A stretch of DNA of 64,000 nt, from positions 42,646-106,645 of the forward strand of contig QNGE01000871.1 in the NCBI GenBank assembly GCA_008508345.1, in the 5' to 3' direction. Position 1 is the stretch's first letter, and each line of letters opens with the position of its first letter. The notes beneath the pieces were generated by a model. That model was not told the DNA's origin. It saw only the letters and a program-made list of their open reading frames with translations, and made no database searches. This stretch comes from Paragonimus westermani (Eukaryota > Platyhelminthes > Trematoda > Plagiorchiida > Troglotrematidae). Shown one piece after another: positions 1-11,214 of this stretch. Both the position numbers and the translations under genes were made by a program.

Positions 1-215
1 GGTGGCGGTGTACCAGAAATGGTACGTTTTTCAGGAAGAGATGCCAACCATCTTCCAACCCCCAACCTGGAGGACCAGGAGACTGTGGTTTGTCAGACCT
101 CTGCGTGTTAGCCTGCCTGGTATGAGTAACTCTGTCCAGTTTAGCCCAACAGGTCATCGAGATGCGCAAGCCGTCACACCACGTCAAGGTCCAGTCTCAT
201 CGTGACGGATGCACA
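1..215 (+). repeat. Dispersed repeat R1, fragment cut by the window edge
   Basis: This segment is closely similar to the reverse complement of 33886-34200. Shared stretches include the run reading agagatgccaaccatcttcc and the ending that reads acgtcaaggtccagtctca. The 33.9 kb copy extends further on the side corresponding to upstream of base 1, so this copy is cut by the window. Both copies keep a partly open frame (here from base 2), but the two translations diverge through small indels and match no protein I recognise. It is probably a piece of a retrotransposon; the class cannot be told from two copies. Confidence 0.7.
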
Positions 216-1483
216 ACAAATAAAAAATGCATAAGTTAAACTTAGGTGTACTCATCTGAAGCGCTGGAGTATCTCCTAATATTTCAAGTAAGGTACGCTG
301 GCTAAACAGGCAGTGAATAGTCCAGGGGGAAAAGAATTATTCTAGGAGTGTAGATCACAAAATTTTCCATCAAATCAACAGTGAGACACACTATGTGACC
401 TAAATACCCAACCTCTTCTCAAACGAATTTTCGGCGGCGTCAGTTTTTCTGAATATGTGGATTAACTGTGCATTTCACTTGCTGTCAGATCATTGTGGTT
501 CGAAGTTACCGAACAAATATTCATACTTAAGTGGGCTTCACACGCATTACGTGCTCACAAATCGTTTTGAAGCATCAGACTAATTAGTTTGGTGAAGTGA
601 ACTTCGTTGACTTAGAAGGCTTTGACGGAGCTCGCTTGCCCCTTGGATTCGTTCGCGTCATGTTGGAGAGCAGTTTCCAGTGGGCAAGAAACAAGTGTTC
701 ACTGTGGGTGGTACAACCATGTAACAACCAGGTCTTGGTAAAGCTTAAGTACTACTTTGATGAAACACCCTGTCGGTAAACTTCTTCAAGACAAAATCAC
801 TGTATGATGAAAGAATTCCAAAGTAGGGGAAATAGTTGAACTAATATACGTCGTTATAAACGTAAACAAATATACAGGTCATTATATATATATATATCAT
901 AACGTTCCTGTTTGGATCTCTCATATACAGCCTGCATAAACGGAAGATCAAGCTGTCAACCTTTTTGTAGTAAAGTTCGATGTTCACATCCTGTCGGTCA
1001 TCATCCTAATGAGTATCCCGTTCGACTAGAAAAATTCTAAATAGTTTTTACTGAGTTCATTCCTGCCAGATTGGCGTGTTCACAAGAAGGCTGTGAAAGA
1101 TCTGTGTCTCTTATGGTAAACCAACTCTACGATTCTCTGCATTGTCTTTTCTACGATTACTTAATTGAATGGACACCTTCCAGAGCTGATCCGTGATATT
1201 TTTACGGCTGACTTTTGCTTTTCCTTGAAAGTTTTCCTACAACTAGAGCATACTTTTTATGAAACTGTAGTGTATGCTCGATTTATCTATTTTGACTCAA
1301 ACAATATATACGCTGGGTTCAGAGGAACAAAACTGCCGGGAATTTCTGAATAGCTTTATAAGTTTTTCATGGAGTCCGTACAGCAGCAAACATTATTTTA
1401 TAATGAAAGCATTCCATGTATTCGTTAGTACGCTACACGTATGATGAGTAAGTAGTTGTAAGATAGTGACTTTTAAAAATTAC
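216..1483. other. Intron sequence downstream of the last visible IFT121 exon
   Basis: No exon was recognised here. The next IFT121 exon (the TPR region after the block ending in ALVK) is not present, so it lies beyond the window start. The stretch is AT-rich with a short (TA)n run near 885-898. The short open frames at 597-779 and 1165-1353 match nothing I know and are of chance length. Confidence 0.6.
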
Positions 1484-1679
1484 CTTCACCAAAGCATAGA
1501 CTGCCTGCTGAGCGAGACCTATACTTGCGAACCTCATGGCAAGTTCTGGCAATAAAACATGTCCATCTGGCACCTCCTCGACCAAACGCTCCAGACCGTT
1601 GTAGTCCTCTTTTTGATAAAGGCATTCCGCGTACTTGATTAGATCACCACCTTGACGATAATAGCTGGCTGCCTTGTCC
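1484..1679 (-). CDS. WDR35: IFT121/WDR35 exon, TPR region
   Basis: Minus-strand exon of 196 bases, read from the acceptor tttcag|GGACAAGG to the donor GTGAAG|gtaatt. It encodes DKAASYYRQGGDLIKYAEC, then a segment with LYQKEDYNGLERLVEEVPD and LLPELAMRFASIGLAQQAV, which are tetratricopeptide-type helices of the C-terminal solenoid of WDR35/IFT121. IFT121 belongs to intraflagellar transport complex A, which carries retrograde cargo and delivers membrane proteins to cilia. The first base completes a TGG codon split with the exon at 10472-10686, and the exon ends in phase 0. The intron between them is 8.8 kb and contains a PLE. This is the last exon visible; the gene continues beyond the window. 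Confidence 0.85.
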
Positions 1680-3674
1680 CTGAAATAGAGTTTGGTAAAA
1701 ATTTGTTGGATTTTAGCAAATCGTCTACGGCGAGTATAAGATCAAGCAATGTCTGTAACTTGAAGACACAATATCCAGTATTACATGGCCAACTGTACTC
1801 GGCTTGCTGCCAGAATATTCTGCAACTGGTAACAGATCCGTAAATGCCAAATTCCAAAATTACCCCATCCAAGTTCACCGATTCCCGTCTCATTTCTGTT
1901 TTCAGATTTCCATAGCGGAAACACACATCCAAAACCCAACCCGAATGTAAGACATCTTCAGTGTGTAACGTATAATATGACTGTTTGCCTGCCAATTTTC
2001 TCTGTAATCAATGGTTGCTCACTATGACCTACAAAACACATGACCGCTATTGTGCATCACATGTTTTCATTGCTTAGTTTGCTGCGCCGCCTTATAAAAA
2101 AAGTGTGTACTGTAGTTTTGATAATTACATGATGTAACAGTCATCTTCAGCAAAGTGGAAATGCAAAACGTACGTAGACGCACTAACACGATACTCTCAA
2201 GTTCCGGTTTACTTTGTACGTCGGTTTCATGTGAAAGCTCAACCAGTAAAACGTTACATAGTCAACCAGTTCGAGTGAATGTCTAGTGGTTGTCTCGTAA
2301 ATTATTTTCAATGTTCTAATTTGTTATTTGATATGCAGAAGTCAGCATATCTGAGGCCTTTTTTTGCTTCCTGCTGAGTTAGATGATGGTTTACATTCAA
2401 GGCTTGATTGATAGCACGTTCGGCCTATACCGCAATAATATGGGTCGCTTAATCTCATAAATGGATTTCTGACCGACCCGTGTGGGCAGTCTAAGAATAA
2501 GGTACACATTCGTAAATACATACGAAGTTGGCCTACTCAGACAATAAATTTTTGGCTGGTGGAATCAGAATGAGGTTATTTTGAATAAAATGATAAAGTG
2601 ACTACTTAGTTTGGAACTGACGGACGGAGTGGGTTTCCGGCTGACCAGTACCATGAATTCATCGAGGTTAAAAACTAATTACCAGGTGACAGTTTTAGGA
2701 CTATTGATTGGATATACTGTACCATTCCGTGAATATTTCCCAGGACACCTGTTTGTATGAAACACTAGCCGTAAGGCTGTCAGCTCAGTCGATAGAGTAA
2801 CACTCAAATAATGAGAGAACGAACACTTGATTACAAAGTTTGACCTAAATATCATGATTGTTCGAACTGCGTGCTAATTCTACGCACAAATCATTGAGTT
2901 GATCTACTCAAACGCCTTCCGGTTAAAACAGTCAGGATAGTGAATATTTCGATCTCTTATAGAGTTGACAGCGGTATATTCGAATAAGTTTGAGACAGTT
3001 TGGTTTGCACATTCGGTATCTCTCTGCTGTTAAAAAAGTATGCACATATTCGTTATTCGCTTGCAATTTTTAGTAAAAGTGGGGATAAATGACAGTTAGA
3101 ATAGGACCCAAAGGATTTTTATGCTTTCACCATCAATCGATGTACCTTTAGAAATTAGGTGAAATACCTGTTTCATCTGTTCCCCAACAGTATGTGCAAA
3201 AATTATTCCTGGTGATTCATTCGAAAAGAAGGTTGACAAACATTGATGGTCTAATCAGAGTACCTGGATTACAGTTCTCGATATCCAGTTTGTCCGTTTA
3301 ATTCATTAATCCGGATGCATTTCTAACTATTGTGCTAGACTGATTTCAGCAGTTATTCCAACTACTGTACTGAATTACGTTAGGCTAGAATGACCATATA
3401 TAGCAACCATCAAGGAGGTATGCAGTGGATTTGCAAAAATTTTGTAAGCCTTAAACAGATTTTCTTGGTGATCCCTAAATCTTCGGTGTCTGGTGGCCAG
3501 AGAATTTGATTTATGGGGAAGTAAAATGTGTGTAGTACAGAAACAGGTCGAAAGAAAATAAAGGACAGAGAATAAGTTGAAGAGGTAAAACCTCTGTACC
3601 TTTCTTTGCGTACACTTATTCACAAATCACCAACATTGGTGAACTTACAATAGGGTAAACTAGAGTGCCGGAGG

Positions 3675-3765
3675 CTAGGCATTACTGATTAACTCAAATG
3701 AGAACGGAACTTGAGCCTGGTAGCTCCTTTCGAAGAGGGTTGGCCGTGAAGTTTATCGAGATACA
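3675..3765 (+). repeat. SINE body fragment with decayed hammerhead
   Basis: The segment follows the SINE layout seen at 14.4 kb: a CTGATTA in place of CTGACGA, then a short AAAT-looped hairpin, CGGAAC in place of CGAAAC, a TTGA loop, and the downstream block ttcgaagagggttggc matching the consensus ttcgaaa-aagctggctgg. The core residues are mutated. No tRNA head is recognisable upstream. Confidence 0.45.
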
Positions 3766-4217
3766 TACGCCACGATCGAATGTTAATAGAGTCCACGATG
3801 GAATAATCTGAATTCCTCAGCCTGTTTCGATAATTTAAACCGTGCCCACTGAGTTCAGTGAAGCTAATGGATGGTGAGTCCTGATCACGGGTTGTCAAAG
3901 GAACTAAACGGGGCGATTTCGTCTGTTCTGCACCCTTCTAAATGATCTAACAACTTAAACAACATTCAAACAATGCTGTGGTAGTTGACCGTTCGAATGT
4001 GAGAATCTGGTCATGCGTGTCCTGAGGTTACTGATACAATGATCGGCCATAGTGTAAATCTAGTTCTGGGCGAGAATATGCATTACCGGTGGATGCAACT
4101 AAGACGAAAACTGAAGTTTGTCGCTTGTTTTGAAGTAAGCTATCATAAAGCGAGGTCTGTGGTTTCCAGTTAGAGATGAGCTGAATCTGTGAACCTTTAA
4201 CAACAGCAGAATAATAT

Positions 4218-4724
4218 GAAAAAAGCCGATAGTGGCATGTAAGATGTCTTGCGCAATGACATTTCGTTCGCATCTCATCGGTTACTTTTGCGAAATTAAC
4301 ATGCACTTTATATAGTTAAGGGGCAAGCAGCTAGGCGAAATCAATCTAGAAATATTTGAAACAGTCAGTCAGGTGACCAAAGCGGAAGCAGCAAAATGCA
4401 ACTGATCGATAATTTTGATGCAATAAGGGGGTGGTTAGAGATACATATATATTGAGTGGGGAATGTCAGATATGATTAGAAAAATCTACAGAAAACAAAC
4501 AAGAGCTGGAGTAGTGTACAAAAAGTACCAGTTGCATTCTTACCAACATAGTGAAAAGCTAGTCACCAACTGTTTCTGAGCGCATAAAGAGGGATTTAGT
4601 CGATGTATTGAGATAGCTTCCGCAATATTGAGAGCCTGATTTAGCTGGGGTCCAAAGGACATTCTGAAAGCCGTTCTAGGATCCACTGAGTGGCCGGTCT
4701 GTAGAATGTGTTTCGTAATGGCAC
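4218..4724 (-). repeat. PLE-1 left inverted arm (3' end copy)
   Basis: This is the 3' end of the minus-strand element PLE-1. Its reverse complement matches 6261-6767 over the same length (507 bases) with few differences. It covers the last codons of the endonuclease domain (GHSVDPRTAFRMSFGPQ and following), the untranslated tail, a TATAAA-like stretch and a hammerhead motif. Homology stops at the cggctttttt run, the same point where the solo copy at 8.1-8.5 kb stops, so this is the true element end. Confidence 0.85.
4239..4285 (-). ncRNA. Hammerhead ribozyme motif, PLE-1 left arm
   Basis: Reverse complement of the motif described at 6700-6746, with the same sequence: 4-bp stem I (GTAA/TTAC), core CCGATGA, a short stem II region, GAA, a 5-bp stem III (ATGTC/GACAT) and cleavage site ATC. 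The core carries C where the consensus CUGANGA has U4, which is known to be unfavourable for catalysis. It is the mirror copy, so activity in the two arms should be equal. Confidence 0.55.
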
Positions 4725-6260
4725 CGACGACACAAACGACACCCGAATTCAAAAGCCATTTCGGTATGTGTTCGTTGATACGTGTGCCAAGGTGCCTCCT
4801 GGTTCTACCTACGTATCTGCTTCCATAGTCACAATCAAACGTGTATACACTATTGGATTGGGCGAAAAGGAGCACCACGCTCGTTCTAGGTGTAGTTGGA
4901 ACACAGGTAGTTTCATCCACGTAGACCAGTCGGGCGGCGTTGTATGTGCGCTTGAGTGCTGCATCTAAACGGCGTTTGATCAGGGCTGAAACATTACCAC
5001 CTTTAAAAGGAAGAGTTAGATAGGCAGGCTTGCGAGGAACAGTAATGGGTGTAACCCGCGTTGATTGTGGAGTGGAGTCCTTTTCAATAAACCTTTTGGG
5101 GTAACCATTTTTCATAAGTCTCGTGCAGTAACATCAGTTCATTTTCTACCTAATCCCTCGTCACAATACGTCAAACTCGTTGAAAAAATGTCCTAACAAA
5201 GCCGCGTTTTTGAGCAATTGGCGTGGAGCTCTTAGAGTGCAGATATTGTCCCGTCCACGTTGACTTGCGGTAGACATTTCTGGAAAGTGACCCATCCTCG
5301 CGTCTTTTCAATAAAACGTCTAGGAACAATATCCTTTCAATTTGTTCAAATTCAAGGGTAAACGTTAGTGTGTTATGCAAACTGTTTAACAGCTCATGAA
5401 AGGCTGTTACTTGCCAGTGGCCGTCGAACACAGCAAAAATATCGTTTACGTATCGTTTATGAAACAACGTATTCCGGATTTCACTGGACACAAAATGTTC
5501 TAAGTGACCCATGAATATGTCAGCTAACACAGGTCCTAATGGACTACCCATTGCAACTCCATTTATTTGTCTGTAGTAGGTGCCGTTGAACACAAATTGG
5601 ATATTGGATGTACACATTTTCAGCAGCTTCGAGAGCTCATCGATCGGGATACCAAGTGCCAACTTATGTTAAGTAGCGTAATTACAAACAATATTGATGA
5701 CCTCGTCAAGTGGAACATTTGTGAATAGTGACTCAAAATCAAAAGAAGTCATTATCTGGTGTTTGACATTGCTGTTGGAGATCAGTTCCACGAATTCAGA
5801 AGTGTCCTTTAGGCTGTGCAGAGCCATTTTGGATCTCACGGGTTCAGTCAGACTGACCAGCCACTGGGCAAGCCGGTGGTATGGTGAACCAGTCATGGAT
5901 AATATTGGCCTTAAAAGCACTCCAGGTTTGTGTGTTTTAGGAAGACAATACATTCTTGGGGTCACAGTGCCTTTGGGAGACAGCTTTTTAAGATTAGTTT
6001 GATCGATCAGTCCTGTGTGATATAGGTTTTTAAGCGCACGGTTGATCTGACGTTCAGCATTCTGCACCGCATCTGTTTGATCTTCGTCGATAACGAACTT
6101 TGACGTATCTGACAGAATAGAATGCATCTTGTTGATATAATCTGCACGATTCAACAAGACTACTCCAGACCTCTTATCCGGTGGTAAAATAATCGGTTCT
6201 GTATTCTTGCGAAGTTCTTTCAGCTGATTAATGTGTTCTTTACTTAGCAGGCATTGCTGA
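4540..6260 (-). pseudogene. PLE-1: Penelope-like reverse transcriptase and GIY-YIG endonuclease, dead
   Basis: Minus-strand Penelope-like element. The reverse transcriptase starts at about 6255 (CLLSKEHINQLKEL) and includes PPDKRSGVVLL, YCLPKTHKPG, the motif A segment TSFDFESLFTNVP, motif B AMGSPLGP and the motif C region KRYVNDIF. The GIY-YIG-type endonuclease follows (SVYTFDCDYGSRYVGRTRR, then INEHIPKWL). The frame breaks near 5665 and again near 5115-5171. The catalytic YVDD box reads YVND, so the first aspartate is lost. The N-terminal part, about 220 residues long in the intact element at 40.9 kb, is absent. The 3' end is duplicated in inverted orientation at 6261-6767. It lies in an IFT121 intron, in the same sense as the host gene. 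Confidence 0.9.
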
Positions 6261-6670
6261 GTGTCATTACAAAACACCTTGTACAGATCGGCCACTCAGT
6301 GGATCCTAGAACGGCTTTCAGAATGTCCTTTGGACCCCAGCTAAATCAGGCTCTCAATATTGCGGAAGCTATCTCAATACATCGACTAAATCCCTCTTTA
6401 TGCGCTCAGAAACAGTTGGTGACTAGCTTTTCACTATGTTGGTAAGAATGCAACTGGTACTTTTTGTACACTACTCCAGCTCTTGTTTGTTTTCTGTAGA
6501 TTTTTCTAATCATATCTGACATTCCCCACTCAATATATATGTATCTCTAACCACCCCCTTATTGCATCAAAATTATCGATCAGTTGCATTTTGCTGCTTC
6601 CGCTTTGGTCACCTGACTGACTGTTTCAAATATTTCTAGATTGATTTCGCCTAGCTGCTTGCCCCTTAAC

Positions 6671-6680
6671 TATATAAAGT
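6671..6680 (+). promoter_or_regulatory. TATA-like box of PLE-1 terminal repeat
   Basis: The sequence tatataaagt lies about 25-30 bases upstream of the hammerhead at 6700. It is also found in the left arm (about 4305-4315, minus strand) and in the solo copy near 8404. If used, transcription would begin close to the ribozyme. This is inference from spacing only. Confidence 0.4.
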
Positions 6681-6699
6681 GCATGTTAATTTCGCAAAA

Positions 6700-6746
6700 G
6701 TAACCGATGAGATGCGAACGAAATGTCATTGCGCAAGACATCTTAC
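6700..6746 (+). ncRNA. Hammerhead ribozyme motif, PLE-1 right arm
   Basis: Stem I pairs 6700-6703 (GTAA) with 6743-6746 (TTAC). The core at 6704-6710 is CCGATGA, followed by a short, weakly paired stem II region 6711-6719, then GAA at 6720-6722. Stem III pairs 6723-6727 (ATGTC) with 6737-6741 (GACAT), and C17 is 6742, so cleavage would fall at 6742/6743. Hammerheads in PLE terminal repeats are established. The U4 to C change and the poor stem II make activity doubtful. Confidence 0.55.
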
Positions 6747-7689
6747 ATGCCACTATCGGCTTTTCTCAAATTTATCAATGGGAACCTGTTTCAAGCAGAA
6801 TAATAGTTTGGGTCCAGCACGCTTGGTAATTGAGGCTTCGGTCGTCCTTGATTTTGTACCAGGAAAGTGAAACTACTGAATCGATCAAGATTGCACCCAA
6901 GTTCTAATGAATGACGAACAATCTATATTGAGGCAGCCAGTCATGAATGAATACTCGGTGTGACGTCAGCCATTCGAGAGGTTGAACTCTATTCAGGTCT
7001 TTCCAAGTAGCCTGTCCCATTATCAACCTTGAGTTGATAATAGTGTAATAACGGGCGAGGAAGGACTTGATCATCTTAACTTGTGATAGATGTAGCAGTC
7101 GGTTGTTGGCAAACGCTCACAGCAAAGCAATCGTTCAACTACCTATTCCTATTACTCATGAATCTATACGAATTATTCGGCTCTTCTTTTCGGGTGTTGA
7201 ACGGACGCAGAGCTTTGAACGCCATGAACAGGTTCATTCGTGCAAGAGTTACTTTTGCCATAAAATTTACTGGGGTTAATTAAATGTAACAGTTCTATGA
7301 GAGTATTTCTGTCTAGCAGGAGTTCGGGTGGATATGACTAAGTGTATAGATACGCTACTTTCTTCACATCTCTTATGAGGTCCATGATAGAGTTGTCAAC
7401 CTGCTGACCATATAAACATGAGGGATGAGGGTCAACATTCGGCCTGAGTGGTACAAGTGTATGCGAAAAAGATGGTCAAATATGAGGAGTTGTTCTGTTT
7501 ATATCAGGCAAAATCCTGAATACATTTCAGTAACTAAAAATATGTCTAAATTAACAGGGCTGCCGGATGGAATGGGATAAATCGGTAATACTCTATTTGA
7601 GATCACTGAAACGATCATCAATATACGCGCCTAAAAAACACATGGACAACTACTTGCCAGTACAAACAGATTCACCATCGATCAGTTCT

Positions 7690-7765
7690 AACATGCATGA
7701 CACTCGAGTCTAACGTAGCTCTTCGAAAGAAGCTGGCTGTAGAATCTATCTAAATGTAAAAACTA
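7690..7765 (+). repeat. SINE body fragment
   Basis: Contains the SINE blocks actcgagtctaacg and ttcgaaagaagctggctg and a decayed match to the following segment (atctatctaaatg). The tRNA head and the 5' half of the hammerhead are missing. Confidence 0.45.
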
Positions 7766-8089
7766 TTTCCAGCTGATGCTCTGTTGATAATAATCAAAAT
7801 GACCGACTAGTCACCAGAAATAATGTTTAGACAAGTAATTTAGTTGATAATAACTCTTCTTACAAAATGATGGGATCTTATTGCAAACGTCTTTGTCAGC
7901 TGGTTTCAAGAGGTATACAATTCTGAATTCAGTCGATATCATTCAAACACGATACAGAGTTTACCCATTTTTCACAATCAGGTTTGTTTCTTGACAGATA
8001 TCTTCGCTGGATTTGTACTCCGGACTCTATATTGAGACGGCCGCATTAAGTGTTGTCAAAGTCATCATGACCGGATCAGTTTGAAACTT

Positions 8090-8502
8090 TGATTCCCAGA
8101 AACAGTTGATGACTAGCTTTTCACTGTGTTAGTAAGAATGCAACTGGTACTTTTTGTACATTATTTTAGCTCTTGTTTGTATTCTGTAAATTTTCCAACC
8201 ATATCTGACCCTTTCCACTCAATATATGTGTATATTTAACCATCTCTTTCTCTTCAGACTCCTAGTAACCTCTGATTGACAACACTTCTATTATATTGCG
8301 TCAGATTATCAACCAGTTGCATTTTGCTGCTTCCGCTTTGGTCACCTGACTGACTGTTTCAAATATTTCTAGATTGATTTCGCCTAGCTGCTTGCCCCTT
8401 AACTATATAAAGTGTATGTTAATTTCGCAAAATTAACCGATGAGATGCGAACGAAATGTCATTGCGCAAGACACCGTACATGCTACTATTGGCTTTTTTC
8501 AA
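8090..8502 (+). repeat. Solo PLE-1 tail
   Basis: Matches the PLE-1 3' region (compare 6407-6767), from the codons for QKQL(V/M)TSFSLC through the TATA-like box and hammerhead to the cggctttttt-type end. It has an extra segment of about 40 bases near 8243-8285 and several substitutions, so it is older than the inverted arms. No reverse transcriptase is attached. It ends at the same base as the two arms, which fixes the family terminus. Confidence 0.8.
8433..8479 (+). ncRNA. Decayed PLE-1 hammerhead
   Basis: Same layout as 6700-6746 (CCGATGA core, GAAATGTC, loop, GACAC). U16.1 has become C, breaking the pair with A15.1, and the 3' strand of stem I (GTAC) no longer pairs. It is probably inactive. 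Confidence 0.45.
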
Positions 8503-9485
8503 ATGACCAGATCATTTTGGTTAAAGTTCATCCAGTAGCTTATACTGATAAGTAACTGCCTTACAACCAAGAAAGCAGAGCATTTCAACTTTGGTGAAAA
8601 GACAGAGAAGTGAATTCACGAAAATTACTGTATATTACTTTAAAAAATGCTTCACCAAACAGCGTTCCCACTTTGTAATTGCAATAGAACTGATACAACG
8701 CTACAACATGTTTTTTTACAGAACAGCACTAACTTAATAGAATTATCCGATTTCTCATTTTCTACGTCTGCTAAACAACGTTTGCGTCCAGGTTAAAATC
8801 CAATCTTCCTGTATGGCTGTATTCCAAACTGACAAGCGCTTAACATGAAACAAGGAGTTGATAGTGGTTTTTATAAACGCTTGATTCAGTGTTCACTAAC
8901 AAAGCACTGGACAACTGTGCTTACCCATCTGTACTTAATCAGCAATGTTTACTTCGGGGAATCAAACTTATGCTGACAAACATCAGAATACTGGCCCACA
9001 CAATGGCTCAAGGTCAGTAGGGTTGTAAACGGGGAGGCAATTTAACTTTCTTGGTAGTTACGCTCGTTTACTTCACAAGCTCACACAACTTACTCATTTC
9101 AGTTTGACCGTAAACTAACACGTATCTACTATGGTTCCGGAAGTAGTTGAAAGACGTTTTACAGACGGCTTACGCGGCACACCTTGTACTGACACCTGCC
9201 TACAGCATGTTTGCGAGAGTACCTCTGTGTACGGTGCTGGTAAGACCGAACTAGGTTGAAAGAGCTGACCATAACTTAGCTGGTGGTCACCGAGACTAAC
9301 TGTCAGTTGAGACGATGGGGTCAAATAAACACAATATTTACGTCGATGAATTTCGTTCATCAGTCTACATTCGGGTTTCTAGGTACGGATTTTGTGTTTG
9401 CGAAGCTTCCAGCAAAAATGATAAACAGAATCCACCGTAATCAGTCCCGTGTCAGATGGTCACATTTCTTTCTACCACCGTTCGG

Positions 9486-9770
9486 CTATGTCCTCACGCT
9501 GTAAGCCACGAAATCGGCAAATAATGTTTTGTATGACAGTTGGCATCTTTGGTACATGATTTGAGAACCGGAAACTCTGCGTCCTTGAAGAGTGGACGAA
9601 TCAACTCCCGTGACGACCAATGACAAACGTCCGCTTCCTATCTTATCGTTGCCCATTAGTGAATGGAGATATCGACGATCGATTGGCTCAAACTGGTTTG
9701 CCTTCTGCATCGGGAATGACCATGTTTTACAAACATACGTAAGCACTTCCAATGAGGTGGTTATATACAC
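9486..9770 (-). pseudogene. LINE reverse transcriptase C-terminal remnant
   Basis: The minus-strand translation contains VLTYVCKTWSFPMQKANQF followed by EPIDRRYLHSLMGNDKIGSG. This resembles the segment after the reverse transcriptase of many trematode LINEs (the general form LLYGCETWPLR ... LEVFDHRCLRSI). The C and W of the YxCxTW motif and the D-RR-LHS block are kept. Only this piece is seen; the catalytic motifs are absent. The clade cannot be named from this fragment. Confidence 0.55.
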
Positions 9771-10471
9771 GTGTCACATAGTGTTCTGTCTTTTGAAACT
9801 AGTGGCAAAGACAGACTCTGTCTTAAACAACAGCCTCATTTAGTTCTCTTTATTCACACAGCTGTTGATAAGTCCGATAACGTTGTGAAGAACCGTTCAT
9901 ATTTTTAACAATTACCGTTCTACTGCTCTAACCAGCTGTTTGTAGTTTAGCTGAACGCCAGCTTCGGTTCAGCCCACACTCAGAGACAAACTGACATGCC
10001 ATCTACCCCTCTGAATGGCTTTTAACTAGCTTTTTAGGTTGGTTGTGATACACTGTGACTAACGGACATAGAAAGGGGGTTGTCTGTTGTGGTTGAACTG
10101 TGGAATAAACAAGAGAGTTTTCATAGCGGTCGACACCCATCTGATCATTTCACTGATGTAGTCACGAAAAGCTTATGTGGACGGAAAATAATCTGGTCTC
10201 TACTCTGTTCAGCTCACACCTCGGTAGAGCAACTACGCAGCTAACACCAATTACATCAGCGAGGTAAGTGTACCGTTGTTTGTTAGTCAAGTACGGACTT
10301 CCAGTTTTGTTCGACATTTGGTTTTATCATGGCTTCTCATCATGGTTCGGCTGGGGAAACCACGATACACTAGTTGCAACTATCTGAAAATTGAAGTAAC
10401 TCTTTCACTTGTTTACCTCACCAACCAATCAAAACAAAGAACTGCTATCATTCACAGCAGAAGGCACTTAC

Positions 10472-10686
10472 CATAGCATTTGGTCAGCGAAATGATCCCC
10501 GATCACATTCCAAATCTCAGCCAAATCGGCATCTTTTACTAATGCGCCCGACTCTTTGGTTAACTGGGCCACACGGAACCAGTGACCCAGACGCCGACGA
10601 AGTTCAATGGCTAAATCGGACCGATCGCTGTTTAGCAGCAACTGCTCTGCTTCATCGATGTTTCCGAAGAAGGACTCTATTTCGGC
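10472..10686 (-). CDS. WDR35: IFT121/WDR35 exon, solenoid region
   Basis: Minus-strand exon of 215 bases, from the acceptor ctccacag|GCCGAA to the donor CTATG|gtaagt. It encodes AEIESFFGNIDEAEQLLL, then DLAIELRRRLGHWFRVAQL and a segment ending DLAEIWNVIGDHFADQMLW, typical of the helical repeats following the WD40 propellers of IFT121. Phase is 0 in, and two bases (TG) are carried into the exon at 1484-1679. The gene product is a structural subunit of IFT-A at the ciliary base and axoneme, without catalytic residues. Confidence 0.88.
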
Positions 10687-11214
10687 CTGTGGAGAGTGAA
10701 AAATTAATCATTTTTAAAAATGAAACTACATTTGAATCTTAACAAAAGTTTTGGTGACCTGAGTAGCAGCGCTGTCTGCCAAAGTCTGAAAGAAGCACAT
10801 GGACAGTCTTGTCAACGAAATTTCTGAACTACCGACATAGCTTCTTAGGTCGACTGATGAGAGGCTTGTGGAGTTTGGGTATGCTGTTGGTTCGAATTCA
10901 CCGGAAGATCTGACACTTAACACATCACGAAACCTGCTATACCATCCACAAGCAGTAGTTTTCTGGTCAGCGCTACTCACGATGCAGCAGCATTCATCGG
11001 ACTTCCACCAAACACCTCGCGGTGTAACTATGAAACCGTTCCAATCAGTCAACTTGCGCCACTATCCGTCATAAAGCTAAAAAATTCTGAAAGCCATCCG
11101 TTCTTTTCTGAAGAAACTAGAAGTTAAGAAAACTCCCACTTCATAAATAGAGCTGCTTTATGGCAGTATGTGGGTTGGCTGCTAAAAATTGCACATAACC
11201 TGCGTTTTTTAGCA

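Larger units (their letters stand above)
6261..6767 (+). repeat. PLE-1 right inverted arm (3' end copy)
   Basis: Inverted copy of the PLE-1 3' end, matching 4218-4724. It abuts the 5'-truncated reverse transcriptase. Its first codons read ITKHLVQIGHSVDP against ITKHILQTGHSVDP in the left arm, so the inner 35 bases are slightly more diverged (about 4 differences) than the rest. Both 3' ends therefore point outward. Confidence 0.85.
1680..10471 (-). other. IFT121 intron of 8.8 kb
   Basis: The intron joins the exon ending in DQMLW to the one starting DKAASYY, with a codon split TG/G. It holds a SINE-body fragment near 3.7 kb, the PLE-1 cluster at 4.2-6.8 kb, a SINE fragment near 7.7 kb, a solo PLE-1 tail at 8.1-8.5 kb and a LINE remnant at 9.5-9.77 kb. 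The stretches 1700-3660, 6900-7690, 8510-9480 and 9800-10470 show no recognisable coding or structured element. Confidence 0.75.

Noticed and set aside
1639..1995. 118-codon minus-strand open frame
   Set aside because: It runs in a different frame across the IFT121 acceptor at 1680 and into the intron; the true exon is 1484-1679.
6254..6445. Plus-strand 63-codon frame as a separate gene
   Set aside because: It is the inverted copy of the PLE-1 endonuclease end, not an independent gene.
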